Shown here piece after piece: positions 26,046 through 35,724 of a stretch of DNA of 64,000 bases. The DNA comes from Streptomyces viridiviolaceus (GTDB taxonomy: Bacteria > Actinomycetota > Actinomycetes > Streptomycetales > Streptomycetaceae). A program made the position numbers and the translations under genes. The stretch is taken from NCBI RefSeq assembly GCF_014650995.1, contig NZ_BMWA01000024.1, positions 81,407 through 145,406 on the forward strand. The letters are read 5' to 3'. The number at the start of each line of letters is the position of its first letter. Position 1 is the stretch's first letter. The notes under the pieces are model-generated. The model saw nothing but the letters and a program-made list of their open reading frames with translations, was not told the origin of the DNA and did not search any database.

Positions 26046-26993
26046 GTGTTCACGTCGTACGACGGTCTGTGCAGCATCGGCGAGCTCGCCGAGCACGCGG
26101 GGGTCACCGTCAAGACCGTCCGCTTCTACTCCGACCGCGGTCTGCTGCCGGAAGCCTCCCGCAGCGTGGGCGGGCACCGCCGTTACGGTCCCGAGTCGCT
26201 CGAACGGCTGCGTCTGATCCGTTCCCTGCGCGCCCTCGGTCTGTCGGTGCCGGAGGTGCACCGCGTCGTCGACGAGGAGGACGCGCCGGGCAGTGTGCTG
26301 GAGGACGCCGTCGCCGGCAGATTGCGCGAACTCGGCACCGAGCTCAAGGCGTTGCGCTGGCGTGAGGCCGCGCTGCGGCTGGTGCAGGAGTGTCCGCCCG
26401 CGGAGCGGGCCGACCGGCTGCGCGTCATCGGCGCGGTGAGCACCCCGCCGAGCACGGCGCCGCTGGTCCGCTTCTGGCGCGGCTGGCTGCCGCCGCGGAT
26501 GCCGGCCCGGTCGGTCACCGCGTTCCTGGAGGCGGCGGTCCCCCAGCCGCCCGACGACCCCGAGCCGGCCCAGGTCCTCGCCTTCGCCCGGCTCAACTCC
26601 CTCACGCTGCGCCCGTGCAAGGGCGTCGAACAGCCGCAGCCCGAGGCCCACAGGGCGGCGGGGGCCCGCGGGGCGGCCGTACTGTACGCCGGGCTGGCCG
26701 AGGCGTACGAGCTGGCGGGCGCGGGGCTGCGCCTGAACCGGGAACCGCACCCGGGTGAGGCGCTGGACTGCTTCGTGGCCGCCTACGCGAGCGCGTACAG
26801 CGCTCGGGACACGGCGGACTTCCGCCGTCTGCTGGCGGGGCAGCTCGCGGCGGACCCGCGGATCGACCGGTACTGGGAGCTGGTGGCCGAGGTGATCACC
26901 CCGCCGGGCCGGCGGCCGGAGCCCACGCCCGGGTCCGCGCACGACTGGCTGCTCGCCGCGCTTCGGACGCAGACGGCCGGCACGGCGGCGTGA
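26046..26993 (+). CDS. MerR-family transcriptional regulator
   Basis: A 315-residue regulator from GTG 26046, after a GGGGGAGG ribosome site. The N-terminal MerR winged helix is clear (CSIGELAEHAGVTVKTVRFY, SVGGHRRYGPESLERLRLIR), followed by a dimerisation helix and a long C-terminal domain of about 200 residues with no named ligand fold. It lacks the clustered cysteines of metal sensors, so it probably senses an organic compound. It is divergent from the two-domain hydrolase gene. The intergenic region has the expected 19-bp-spaced promoter, so it most likely activates that gene. Confidence 0.9.
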   Translation: MFTSYDGLCSIGELAEHAGVTVKTVRFYSDRGLLPEASRSVGGHRRYGPESLERLRLIRSLRALGLSVPEVHRVVDEEDAPGSVLEDAVAGRLRELGTELKALRWREAALRLVQECPPAERADRLRVIGAVSTPPSTAPLVRFWRGWLPPRMPARSVTAFLEAAVPQPPDDPEPAQVLAFARLNSLTLRPCKGVEQPQPEAHRAAGARGAAVLYAGLAEAYELAGAGLRLNREPHPGEALDCFVAAYASAYSARDTADFRRLLAGQLAADPRIDRYWELVAEVITPPGRRPEPTPGSAHDWLLAALRTQTAGTAA

Positions 26994-27086
26994 GCCGTCC
27001 GCGCGGCACCGGCTCGGAGACCGGCCCCGGTCGGCCGCCGAGGCGATGCGCCGCCGTCGGCGAGACGCCGGCGCACCTCGACGCGT

Positions 27087-27614
27087 CTACGACGGGCCGG
27101 TGACGCCGACGTGCGGGCGGGCCGAGCCGCGCAGCCTGCGGCCCCGCCGGGTCGGCCCCCAGGGCTTGAGGAGCGAGATCACCGTCATGAACACGTAGGC
27201 GGACAGGGAGACGATCGGTCCGAACAGCACGTCGCCCGCGTCGGGGAGGGGCCGGCCCGCGGCGACGGCCGCGACCGCCGAGTCGACCCCGGGGCGCAGC
27301 GCGAAGGCCGTGGCCACGGTCGTCGCCAGGGTGAGCCAGAACTTGGTCCAGACCCACCGGTGCCGCGCCAGACCCCAGGGGGTGCCCAGGGACAGCACCA
27401 CACCGCTGGAGAGGGTGAGGAACGCCAGAGGGAGCAGGAGCCAGTCGGCGAAGAGCTTCATGGCGCGGACACCGGCCTCCACGCTCGCCGGTGAGGCGGT
27501 GGTGGCCGCGGTGACGCCGAGCGCCAGCAACCCGAGCGTGAGCCCGAGCCATCCGGCGGAGGCGACGACATGGACGACGAGGGAAGCCCGGCGAGCGGGT
27601 CGGCTGAGTTTCAC
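27087..27614 (-). CDS. Four-helix integral membrane protein (DUF2269-like)
   Basis: A protein of about 175 residues from GTG 27614. It has four hydrophobic helices (LVVHVVASAGWLGLTLGLLA, FADWLLLPLAFLTLSSGVVL, WTKFWLTLATTVATAF, FGPIVSLSAYVFMTVISLL) and a basic C-terminus. The pattern resembles small DUF2269-type membrane proteins common in actinobacteria. The open frame extends far upstream but that part has no membrane-protein character; the start is therefore uncertain (GTG 27623 is another choice). Function unknown. Confidence 0.7.
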   Translation of the reverse strand: MKLSRPARRASLVVHVVASAGWLGLTLGLLALGVTAATTASPASVEAGVRAMKLFADWLLLPLAFLTLSSGVVLSLGTPWGLARHRWVWTKFWLTLATTVATAFALRPGVDSAVAAVAAGRPLPDAGDVLFGPIVSLSAYVFMTVISLLKPWGPTRRGRRLRGSARPHVGVTGPS

Positions 27615-28044
27615 CTCACCCACGCTGCCGGGTGATGCCCCCGAAGACGTCCGGCGGCGGGAGTAACCGCGCGTACCGACCTGGGCGTACGCGGGGCGTC
27701 GCCGGACCAGGTTCTGGTTGTGGCCGCGCGGGTTGCTGCCGCTCACTGTCGAGCGCGTGACCGGCGTCTTCTTCGCCCGCTTGGCGTAGCCCTCGATGTC
27801 GGTGTCCTGGGCGGTGACGGGCGTCGCAGTGCCGCGTCGCGCAGTCCGACCCGATGCCCGTGCCCGCCGCCACGGGCAGCAGCGGCCGGCGCCGGCTCGT
27901 GGCACGGGGTTGACCTGGGCGCCGTACATGGTGAAGCGCCTCGAAGTCGACGGGCCATGTGGTCGACGCTCGCCGCCCTGCGGCAGGCCGACGTGCGCCA
28001 TAGGCTGCTTCGCGAGACTCTTCACCTCGCTGCCGGGAGTTGCC
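27615..28044. other. Region without a supported gene
   Basis: About 430 bp between two divergent membrane-protein genes. I see no gene with family similarity. On the minus strand an open stretch includes DTDIEGYAKRAKKTPVTRST and SGSNPRGHNQNLV, which does not look like random shadow protein, but I cannot connect it to a start, ribosome site or known family. Promoters for both flanking genes should lie here. Confidence 0.35.
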
Positions 28045-28470
28045 ATGCGCCTGCCCATCGAACCGAGACACGTGCCGCCACGACTGGTCACCGGAGCCTT
28101 CCTCCTCGACTCCGGCATGTCCAAACGCGGCATGGACGAGCAGAGCGCCGCCTACCTGCACTCCATGGCGAAGACCGCCTACCCGTTCCTCGGCAGGCTG
28201 CGGCCGACCACCTTCGTCCGCATGCTCTCGGCCGGTGAGACGGCACTCGGCGCCGCACTGCTGCTGCCGGTCGTACCGACGATGGTGGCGGGGATCGGCC
28301 TGACCGCGTTCTCCTCCGGCCTGGTGGGCCTGTACCTGCGCACCCCCGGCATGCGCCGGCCGGGCGGCCTGCGCCCCACTCAGGAGGGCATGCCACTGGC
28401 GAAGGACTTCTGGATGCTCGGTATCGGGCTCGGCTTCGTCGTCGACGAGGCCAGGTGCAAGGCCCGCTGA
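28045..28470 (+). CDS. Small membrane protein (DoxX-like)
   Basis: A 141-residue protein from ATG 28045, preceded by GGGAG. It has hydrophobic stretches around residues 63-95 (AGETALGAALLLPVVP and following) and near the C-terminus (DFWMLGIGLGFVVDEA). The layout resembles DoxX/DoxD-like or related four-helix membrane proteins, but the match is weak. It ends 16 bp before the convergent oxidoreductase gene. Function unknown. Confidence 0.65.
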   Translation: MRLPIEPRHVPPRLVTGAFLLDSGMSKRGMDEQSAAYLHSMAKTAYPFLGRLRPTTFVRMLSAGETALGAALLLPVVPTMVAGIGLTAFSSGLVGLYLRTPGMRRPGGLRPTQEGMPLAKDFWMLGIGLGFVVDEARCKAR

Positions 28471-28486
28471 CCACCTCCGCCGTCGC

Positions 28487-29491
28487 TCACACGACCAGGA
28501 TCAGCCGGCCGCGCACCTCCCCTGCCTCCAGCCTCCGGTGGGCCTCCGCCGTCCTCGACAACGGCAGACGACCGACGATGCGCGGACGCCACGGGGTGTC
28601 GCGCAGCAGGCGTACGACCCCCTGCGCCGCCCGGGCGAGGTCGTCGGTCGTGGCGTTGCTGATGGCGAAGCCCACGATGCTCGCGTCCCGGGTGTACAGC
28701 CGGCCCAGGGGGAGTTCCGAGGGCCCTGCGCCCAGTCCGGCCATCGCGACCAGGCGCCCGCCCCCGGCCAGCAGTTCCACGGACTCGGCCAGCACCCCGT
28801 GCCCGGACGTGTCCAGATGCACGTCGTAGCCGTCGGGCGCGGCCCGGCGCAGCCGCTCGCCGAGGTCGGCCGCCCGGTAGTCGAGGACCTCGGCGGCTCC
28901 CAGCTCGCGCACAGCGGCGGCGTCCTCGGCGCGCGCCGTGGCGACCACCCGCGCCCCGGCCCGGGCGGCCAGGGCCACGGCCGCGCCGCCCACGTTGCCG
29001 GCACCGCCGCCGATGTACACGGTCTCACCGGCCCGCAGCCGCCCGTGCCGGAACAGTGCCAGCCACGCCGATGCCGCCGGGTGGGCGGCTGCCACGAGGT
29101 GCTCCCCGTCGATGTCGTCCGGCGCGACGTAGAGCCGTTCGGCGGCGACCGTCGCGTACTGCGCGCACGCCCCCTGTCTGCCCGCGTGACCGAGGCTGTT
29201 GCACCACACCCGCTGCCCGTCGGTGAAACCCACCGCGCCGGGTCCGGCACCGACGACCTCGCCCACGAGGTCACGGCCGACGACGAAGGGAAGCGGAAGA
29301 GGTGTGGCGTAGGTCCCGGAGCGCACGAACGTGTCCACGGGATCGACGGCCACGGCCCCGACACGGACGAGGACGTCCGTGGGGCCGACGGACGGCACCG
29401 GGAGTTCACCCCAGTGGATGTCGTCGGCGGAGCCGACGGAGTCGATGTACGCGGCCTGCATCGTGGGGGGAACGGGAACTGTGCCGGTCAT
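28487..29491 (-). CDS. NADPH:quinone reductase-like MDR oxidoreductase
   Basis: A 334-residue zinc-independent medium-chain dehydrogenase/reductase. It has the GroES-like N-terminal fold (VLVRVGAVAVDPVDTFVRSG), the NADPH-binding Rossmann motif YIGGGAGNVGGAAVALA and the C-terminal EAHRRLEAGEVRGRLILVV typical of quinone reductases. The zinc-ligand residues of alcohol dehydrogenases are absent. It probably reduces quinones or enones with NADPH in the cytoplasm. It stands alone; the physiological substrate is unknown. Confidence 0.9.
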   Translation of the reverse strand: MTGTVPVPPTMQAAYIDSVGSADDIHWGELPVPSVGPTDVLVRVGAVAVDPVDTFVRSGTYATPLPLPFVVGRDLVGEVVGAGPGAVGFTDGQRVWCNSLGHAGRQGACAQYATVAAERLYVAPDDIDGEHLVAAAHPAASAWLALFRHGRLRAGETVYIGGGAGNVGGAAVALAARAGARVVATARAEDAAAVRELGAAEVLDYRAADLGERLRRAAPDGYDVHLDTSGHGVLAESVELLAGGGRLVAMAGLGAGPSELPLGRLYTRDASIVGFAISNATTDDLARAAQGVVRLLRDTPWRPRIVGRLPLSRTAEAHRRLEAGEVRGRLILVV

Positions 29492-29609
29492 GCCCTCATG
29501 CTACGAACCGGCCGTCCGTCCGGCGGTGCGAGAAGCCCTGGTGGGGGAATCCGGACGGGCGCGGGCGCGCACACGGGTGACGCGGCGCCCGCGGGGCCTC
29601 GTGGAACGT

Positions 29610-31244
29610 CTAGAGCCCGACGTCCCCGCACAGGTGCACCTCGACGCCCAGTTCGGCGAAGAGCGCCGCCTTGGCGCGCAGTGCCTTGTCGGCGGTCGCC
29701 GCGTCGGGGGCGTAGGCCACGTTGAGGTGATTGGCGCGGTGGCGGGCCATGAACTGGTCGCGGGTGACGCCGTGCAACACCGCGTGCATGATCGGCCACT
29801 GGTGGTTGGTGGCTTCCAGCCGGCGCCGGGTCTCCTCCTCGGGCAGTTCCACCGAGGTGGCACGGCCGAGGTCGACGTGCAGGCGGCCGTCCATCAGGAA
29901 CACCCGCGACCACACGATCTCGCCCGGCTTGGACACCCCGCTGAGCGTGCCGCCGCCGAGGGGGAAGAACATCGGCGGCTGGCGCATGCTGTACGACCTG
30001 TCGTAGCCGCCGTTGTGGGAGGCGGGCACCGAGCCGGAGATCTCGAAGACCCACACGAACCGGCCGTCGTACTCCTCGCCCCAGCGGATGTCGTGCAGGG
30101 TGGTGGCCGGGTCGAGGCCCATGGCCGTCCAGATCCGGTTGGTGACGAGCGAGTCGACGGCGACGCCCTCGTCCACCTCGTTGAAGTGCGGCAGAGGCGC
30201 GCCGGGGTAGAGCTCGCGGGCGCCGTCGCGGCTGAACACCGGGGGGCGCTGCACGTTGTTGAGCAGGCCCTCGGCGAGGTCGCTGGCCGGGACGGTGTCC
30301 TTCAGCCCCTGCTGGTACTGGATGCCGACCGCGTCGAGCCCGAAGTCGTCGGAGATGCGCAGTGCGGCGATGTACATCCTGAACTGGCTGAGCAGCTGGG
30401 CGTCGGTGAGTTCGGTGGCCTCGTCGGTGCCGGTGTGGAAGGTCATGCCGGCGCGGTCGAGCCAGGCGCGGACCGCCTGGGCCTCCTCGTCGGAGACCTT
30501 GTTCATCTCGGCGACCAGCGCGCTCTGCGACAGGCGTTCCTTGTAGATGCCGAGCGGGTTGAGGAGTTCGTCGTCGATGATGGCGTTGTACATGCCCATG
30601 CAGCCCTCGTCGAAGACACCGATGACGGCCTTCTCCTCGCGCAGCTGCCGGGCGAGGGCCACGCCCAGTTCGGTCTCGGCGTCCCGCGGCAGGGGCGGCA
30701 GGGGGCGTACATGGCTGGTGTCGTGGGTGAGCGTGCCCGTCTCCAGCCAGGTCCGCAGCCCGTCGCGGGACCGGTCGTCGGTGAAGTCGGCGCTCCACAG
30801 GAGCGAGTAGTCCCGTCCGGCCTTGGTGAGGCTGCCGGCGAGGTTCAGCAGACCGACCAGGCCGGGGAACTCGCCGCTCCAGTTGGCCACCACCAGGACG
30901 GGGCCCCGGTGGCTGCGCAGACCTGCGAGGACGTGGTGGCTGTACTGCCAGACGGCCTCGACGACGATCAGCGGGGCCTCACGGGGCAGGTTCCTGAAGA
31001 CCTCGATACCGGCGCGCTGGCTGTCGATGAACCCGTGGCCCTTGGCGTCGTCGACCGGGTGGCCGCGGCGGACCTTCCAGCCGAGGTCGGTGACGGCGGC
31101 CGCGAGGTCGCTCTCCAGTTTCTCCTGGGTGGGCCAGCAGGTGGCGTTGGCGGCGGGGCGCAGATCGCCGCTGGCCACGGTGTAGACGGTGTGCGGCTCG
31201 GCGGCGGGCGGCCGGTGGAGTGCGGGCAGGGCGTACGTGGTCAT
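29610..31244 (-). CDS. L-fucose/L-arabinose-isomerase-family sugar isomerase
   Basis: A 544-residue cytoplasmic isomerase of the fucose/arabinose isomerase superfamily. Typical segments include IVVEAVWQYSHHVLAGL, VVANWSGEFPGLVGLLNLAG, GVFDEGCMGMYNAIIDDELL and the late THLNV-like region HRANHLNVAYA. Family members interconvert aldoses and ketoses with a divalent metal; fucose isomerase also acts on D-arabinose, giving D-ribulose. ATG 31244 follows a CGGAGA site. It is the second gene of an operon with the FGGY kinase (82 bp apart), under the LacI-type operator at 32821. With the divergent GH172 glycosidase and ABC genes it forms one sugar pathway; D-arabinose is my preferred substrate, L-fucose or another aldose is possible. 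Confidence 0.85.
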   Translation of the reverse strand: MTTYALPALHRPPAAEPHTVYTVASGDLRPAANATCWPTQEKLESDLAAAVTDLGWKVRRGHPVDDAKGHGFIDSQRAGIEVFRNLPREAPLIVVEAVWQYSHHVLAGLRSHRGPVLVVANWSGEFPGLVGLLNLAGSLTKAGRDYSLLWSADFTDDRSRDGLRTWLETGTLTHDTSHVRPLPPLPRDAETELGVALARQLREEKAVIGVFDEGCMGMYNAIIDDELLNPLGIYKERLSQSALVAEMNKVSDEEAQAVRAWLDRAGMTFHTGTDEATELTDAQLLSQFRMYIAALRISDDFGLDAVGIQYQQGLKDTVPASDLAEGLLNNVQRPPVFSRDGARELYPGAPLPHFNEVDEGVAVDSLVTNRIWTAMGLDPATTLHDIRWGEEYDGRFVWVFEISGSVPASHNGGYDRSYSMRQPPMFFPLGGGTLSGVSKPGEIVWSRVFLMDGRLHVDLGRATSVELPEEETRRRLEATNHQWPIMHAVLHGVTRDQFMARHRANHLNVAYAPDAATADKALRAKAALFAELGVEVHLCGDVGL

Positions 31245-31326
31245 GCGGTCTCCGTTGGTCGGGCGTCCCGTGGTGGGGGCCGGCGGGTCGCACACCTGGT
31301 GCGTGCGCCGACGGGGTGTGCGGGTG

Positions 31327-32805
31327 TCAGCGGTCCTGCAGGGCCGCCAGCGTGTGGACGAGGTCCGAGGTCGCCGGGTAGAGCCGCCGGTAGAGCGCGT
31401 ACAGCTCGTCGTAGCGTCCGGTGTGCCCGGCGCGGGGCGTCACCGTCGTGCGCACCGGGTTCCAGTCGTCGATGCGGGCGTCGCCGACGAGTTGTGCGGC
31501 CAGCAGCGATCCGCCGTAGCAGGCGCCGATGGTGACGGTGCGCAGCTCCTGCGGGCGGCCGGTGATGTCGGAGACGATCTGCGTCCACAACGAGCCCTGG
31601 GTGCCGCCGCCGACGGCGACGACGCGGCGGATGTCGCCGCCGGCCGCCTCGATGACCTCGATGTTGTGGCGCACGCCGAAACCGGTGGCCTCCAGGGCGG
31701 CGCGGTAGAGGTCGCCGCGGGTGTGGGAGAGGGTCAGCCCGGCGATCACTCCGCGGGCGTCGGGGTCCATGACCGGTGTGCGCTCCCCGGCGAAGTACGG
31801 CAGCATCAGCAGACCGCCCGCTCCGGGGCCCGACTCCGCCGCGAGACGGGTGAGTTCGGCGTGGTCCCCGTCGGCGAACAGGTCGCGCAGCCAGTTGGTG
31901 ACCGCTCCGGAGGTGGCCATGCCGGCGGCCAGGTTGCGGGTGCCGGGCAGCGCGCCGATGGTGCTCCACAGGGACGGGCTGGTCAGCGCCTTGGGCACCG
32001 TGTGGACGAGGAACATCGTGGTGCCGTACATGAGCATCAGGTCACCGGTGTGCTGTGCGCCCACGCTGAGCGCTTCGGCCCAGGCGTCGATGGTGCCGGT
32101 GGTCACGGGGATGCCGACGGGCAGACCGGTCTCCCGGGCGGCCTCGGCCGTGACGGTGCCGGCCGCCTCCCCGGACCAGCGCAGCGGCGGCAGGTCGATA
32201 CCGGGGGCGACCTCGGCGGCCCAGGGGGCGTACCACCCGTGGGTGTGCGTGTCGTACAGCGGAGTGCACTGGCTGGCCGAGTGGTGGTCCAGGACGTAGG
32301 CCCCCGTGAGTCGTGCGACCAGCCATGAGCTGGGCATGTACAGGCGGCGGGCCCGGGCGTACAGCCCGGGCTCCTCCTCGGCGATCCAGGTGATCTTGGG
32401 CCCGGCGGCCTGGGTGGTGAGGGCGGAGCCGCCGCGGCGGAGAATCTCCTCGGCGCCGAGCCGGGCCTCGATCCGCTCGATCTGGCGGACCGAGCGCGTG
32501 TCCACGCCGTAGAGGATCGCGGGGCGCAGCGGGGTGTCGTGCTCATCGGTCAGCAGGACGCAGGGTCCCATGCCACTGACCCCCACGGCGACCACGATGG
32601 CGTCCCCGGCGGCGGTCAGTTCGCGGGACAGTTCGGTGAACTCCCGCCACCACACGGCGGCGTCCATCTCGAAACGGCCGGGGCCCGGTCGTGCGGGGGT
32701 GTGCTCCCGTACGGCCGAGCGGATCAGGGTGCCGTCGAGGCCGACGAGAACGCCCTTGCTGCTCGACGTGCCGATGTCCACACCGATGACTGCGTTGCGA
32801 GGCAT
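31327..32805 (-). CDS. FGGY-family carbohydrate kinase (xylulokinase/ribulokinase-like)
   Basis: A 492-residue ATP-dependent ketose kinase. The N-terminal phosphate-1 motif GVDIGTSSSKGVLVGLDG and the C-terminal VVAVGGGTQGSLWTQIVSD adenosine motif are standard for FGGY kinases. ATG 32805 was chosen because homology starts there. There is no ribosome site in front, and a possible TTGACG-17-CAGCGT promoter ends about seven bases upstream, so the mRNA may be leaderless. The repressor operator at 32821-32834 lies in the promoter spacer. The partner isomerase gene follows. It should phosphorylate the ketopentose made by the isomerase, feeding the pentose-phosphate pathway. Confidence 0.9.
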   Translation of the reverse strand: MPRNAVIGVDIGTSSSKGVLVGLDGTLIRSAVREHTPARPGPGRFEMDAAVWWREFTELSRELTAAGDAIVVAVGVSGMGPCVLLTDEHDTPLRPAILYGVDTRSVRQIERIEARLGAEEILRRGGSALTTQAAGPKITWIAEEEPGLYARARRLYMPSSWLVARLTGAYVLDHHSASQCTPLYDTHTHGWYAPWAAEVAPGIDLPPLRWSGEAAGTVTAEAARETGLPVGIPVTTGTIDAWAEALSVGAQHTGDLMLMYGTTMFLVHTVPKALTSPSLWSTIGALPGTRNLAAGMATSGAVTNWLRDLFADGDHAELTRLAAESGPGAGGLLMLPYFAGERTPVMDPDARGVIAGLTLSHTRGDLYRAALEATGFGVRHNIEVIEAAGGDIRRVVAVGGGTQGSLWTQIVSDITGRPQELRTVTIGACYGGSLLAAQLVGDARIDDWNPVRTTVTPRAGHTGRYDELYALYRRLYPATSDLVHTLAALQDR

Positions 32806-32820
32806 GGCGAGCACGCTGGC

Positions 32821-32834
32821 AGAAATCGATTTCA
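32821..32834. promoter_or_regulatory. LacI operator copy 1 (kinase-isomerase promoter)
   Basis: AGAAATCGATTTCA contains the perfect palindrome GAAATCGATTTC and matches the consensus TGAAAT-NN-ATTTCA with one change. It lies 16 bp upstream of the kinase ATG, inside the spacer of a minus-strand TTGACG (32841-32836) / CAGCGT (32818-32813) promoter. Confidence 0.8.
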
Positions 32835-32929
32835 GCGTCAAGGGAGCACACACAAGCTGCCGTTCATTCAGGAGAACACCACGTCGGACGGATGCTCCAG
32901 CGCGCCTCACCGATGACACATCTCACCCC

Positions 32930-32958
32930 TTGACACCCCCTGGAGGCCCCTCTACGTT
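32930..32958 (+). promoter_or_regulatory. Sigma-70-like promoter of the GH172-ABC operon
   Basis: A consensus -35 TTGACA (32930-32935) and -10 TACGTT (32953-32958) are separated by 17 bp. It is followed after four bases by operator copy 2, which would cover the transcription start. Confidence 0.8.
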
Positions 32959-32962
32959 TCGG

Positions 32963-32976
32963 TGAAATGGATTTCA
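32963..32976. promoter_or_regulatory. LacI operator copy 2 (GH172-ABC promoter)
   Basis: TGAAATGGATTTCA is a perfect TGAAAT-GG-ATTTCA palindrome, placed at the predicted transcription start of the plus-strand operon. Confidence 0.85.
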
Positions 32977-33079
32977 GAGAGGCGCCGCCGGCGGGACAGC
33001 GCCTCGTCTCCCCCGCCCCCCACGACGCCCGTTCCGGGCTCGCGGCGGACTCCGTACCCACCCGTGAGGGCAAGACACG

Positions 33080-34171
<1,092 letters not shown>

Positions 34172-34347
34172 CCGCCACGCGTCCGGTCGTTCCCCAGGGC
34201 ACCCGGCGCGTCACGGCACGCCCCGGTTCCCGGGATCCGTCACCGGGGCAGGGGGCGGCCCTCGTCACGAGCACCGCTTCGCCACGGGCCCCGTCTCCAG
34301 AATCCGTACTCCGCAAGACCCCCTCCCACTCCGACAGGAGCGCACGC

Positions 34348-35724
34348 ATGCTCCAGCACGGCAACGACGCCGGGCACCCGGCTTCCCACTCCGGCACCTC
34401 ACGCCGCCGTTTCCTCACCGCGATGGCGGGCGGCGGCGCGGCCGTGGCGGCCCCCGCGCTGCTCACCGGCTGCGGCTCGGCCCAGGCGAAGGGCGGCACC
34501 CTCCAGTTCTGGAACTTCTACGGGCCCCAGCGCTCACCCGACCCGGCGATCAACGCGCAGTCCCAGTGGTTCGTCGACACGGTCGGGAAGTGGAACGCCA
34601 CCCACAGGACACAGATCGACCTCGTCCACCTGCCGCAGCCCACGTACCTCAACGGGTTCAAGCTGCCGTCCGCCTTCGCCACCGGCGAGGGCCCGGACAT
34701 CTTCCTGCTCTCCCCCGGCGACTTCCTGCGCTACTACAACGGCGGTGTCCTGGCGGACCTGACCCCGCACCTGGACAAGGCGGCCGTCGACGACTTCGGG
34801 TCGTCGCTCGACAGCCGCAAGGTCGACGGCAAGGTCTACGCCCTTCCCATGGAGGTCGAGCCGCTGGCCATGTTCTACGCCCAGGACGTCTGGGAGAAGG
34901 CCGGCCTGTCCGAGGCCGACATACCCACCACCTGGGACCAGATGCTCGACGTCGGCGACAAGCTGCGCAGCAGGACCCGGGCCGGTCTCGTCTTCGAGAC
35001 GAACCCGGGCTACTACCAGAACTTCACCTGGTACCCGTGGATGTGGCAGGGCGGCGGCGACGTCCTGGACGAGCGGGGCGCGGTCGCCTTCGACTCCAAG
35101 GCCACCCGTCAGGCCCTGTCCCTGTGGCAGGACGCGGTCCGCCACGGCATCGCGCCACGCACCCTGCCCGCCGCGGGCGACGTGATCGGCGGCTTCAAGG
35201 GCGGGAACGTCGCCATGTGGCAGCAGGGCATCTGGAACGTCTCCAGCTTCAAGGCGTTCGCGCCCGACTACGGGTACGGCGTCTTCAAGCTGCCGGTGCC
35301 GCCTGGCGGCAGTTACGTCACCGCGCTGGGCGGCTGGTCCTTCTGCGCCAACGCGCAGGGCCGCGACCCCGAGGCGGCGGCCGAGTTCTGCGTGTGGGCG
35401 CTCGGATCCATGAAGGACGACTCCATCGACCGGATGGTCGACTGGTGCGTCGGCGCCAAGTCCGACGTCGCTCCCCGCGACAGTGCCCTGGAGCGGGGGG
35501 CCGCGAAGGGCGGCTACGACTCCGAGGTGATGAGGAAGTTCAAGGACGAGATCTTCCCGGGGGGCCGCGCCGAGCCGCGCTATCCGCCGGTGGTCTACAA
35601 GGCGATCTCCGACGCCATCCAGGGCACGATGCTCGCCGGCCGCGGCGTGGACGGCGAGACCGAGCGAGCCGCCCGGTCCATCACGGCCTACACCAAGAGC
35701 TACAAGGGGGCGAGCCTCGTATGA
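34348..35724 (+). CDS. ABC sugar-binding lipoprotein (extracellular)
   Basis: A 458-residue family-1 solute-binding protein. It has a Tat-type leader (SRRRFLTAM) and a lipobox LLTGC with C42, so it is exported folded and lipid-anchored. The body (LQFWNFYGPQRSPDP, LPMEVEPLAMFYAQDVWEKA, MWQQGIWNVSSFKAF) is typical of oligosaccharide binders of the MalE/UgpB group. ATG 34348 follows GACAGGAG. It begins 176 bp after the GH172 gene and its stop overlaps the first permease start (ATGA). It should bind the oligosaccharide later cleaved by the GH172 enzyme. Confidence 0.92.
   Translation: MLQHGNDAGHPASHSGTSRRRFLTAMAGGGAAVAAPALLTGCGSAQAKGGTLQFWNFYGPQRSPDPAINAQSQWFVDTVGKWNATHRTQIDLVHLPQPTYLNGFKLPSAFATGEGPDIFLLSPGDFLRYYNGGVLADLTPHLDKAAVDDFGSSLDSRKVDGKVYALPMEVEPLAMFYAQDVWEKAGLSEADIPTTWDQMLDVGDKLRSRTRAGLVFETNPGYYQNFTWYPWMWQGGGDVLDERGAVAFDSKATRQALSLWQDAVRHGIAPRTLPAAGDVIGGFKGGNVAMWQQGIWNVSSFKAFAPDYGYGVFKLPVPPGGSYVTALGGWSFCANAQGRDPEAAAEFCVWALGSMKDDSIDRMVDWCVGAKSDVAPRDSALERGAAKGGYDSEVMRKFKDEIFPGGRAEPRYPPVVYKAISDAIQGTMLAGRGVDGETERAARSITAYTKSYKGASLV

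Noticed and set aside
27616..28161. Unusual minus-strand peptide text around DTDIEGYAKRAKK
   Set aside because: No start, ribosome site or family could be attached; reported only as an unexplained stretch of the gene-free region.
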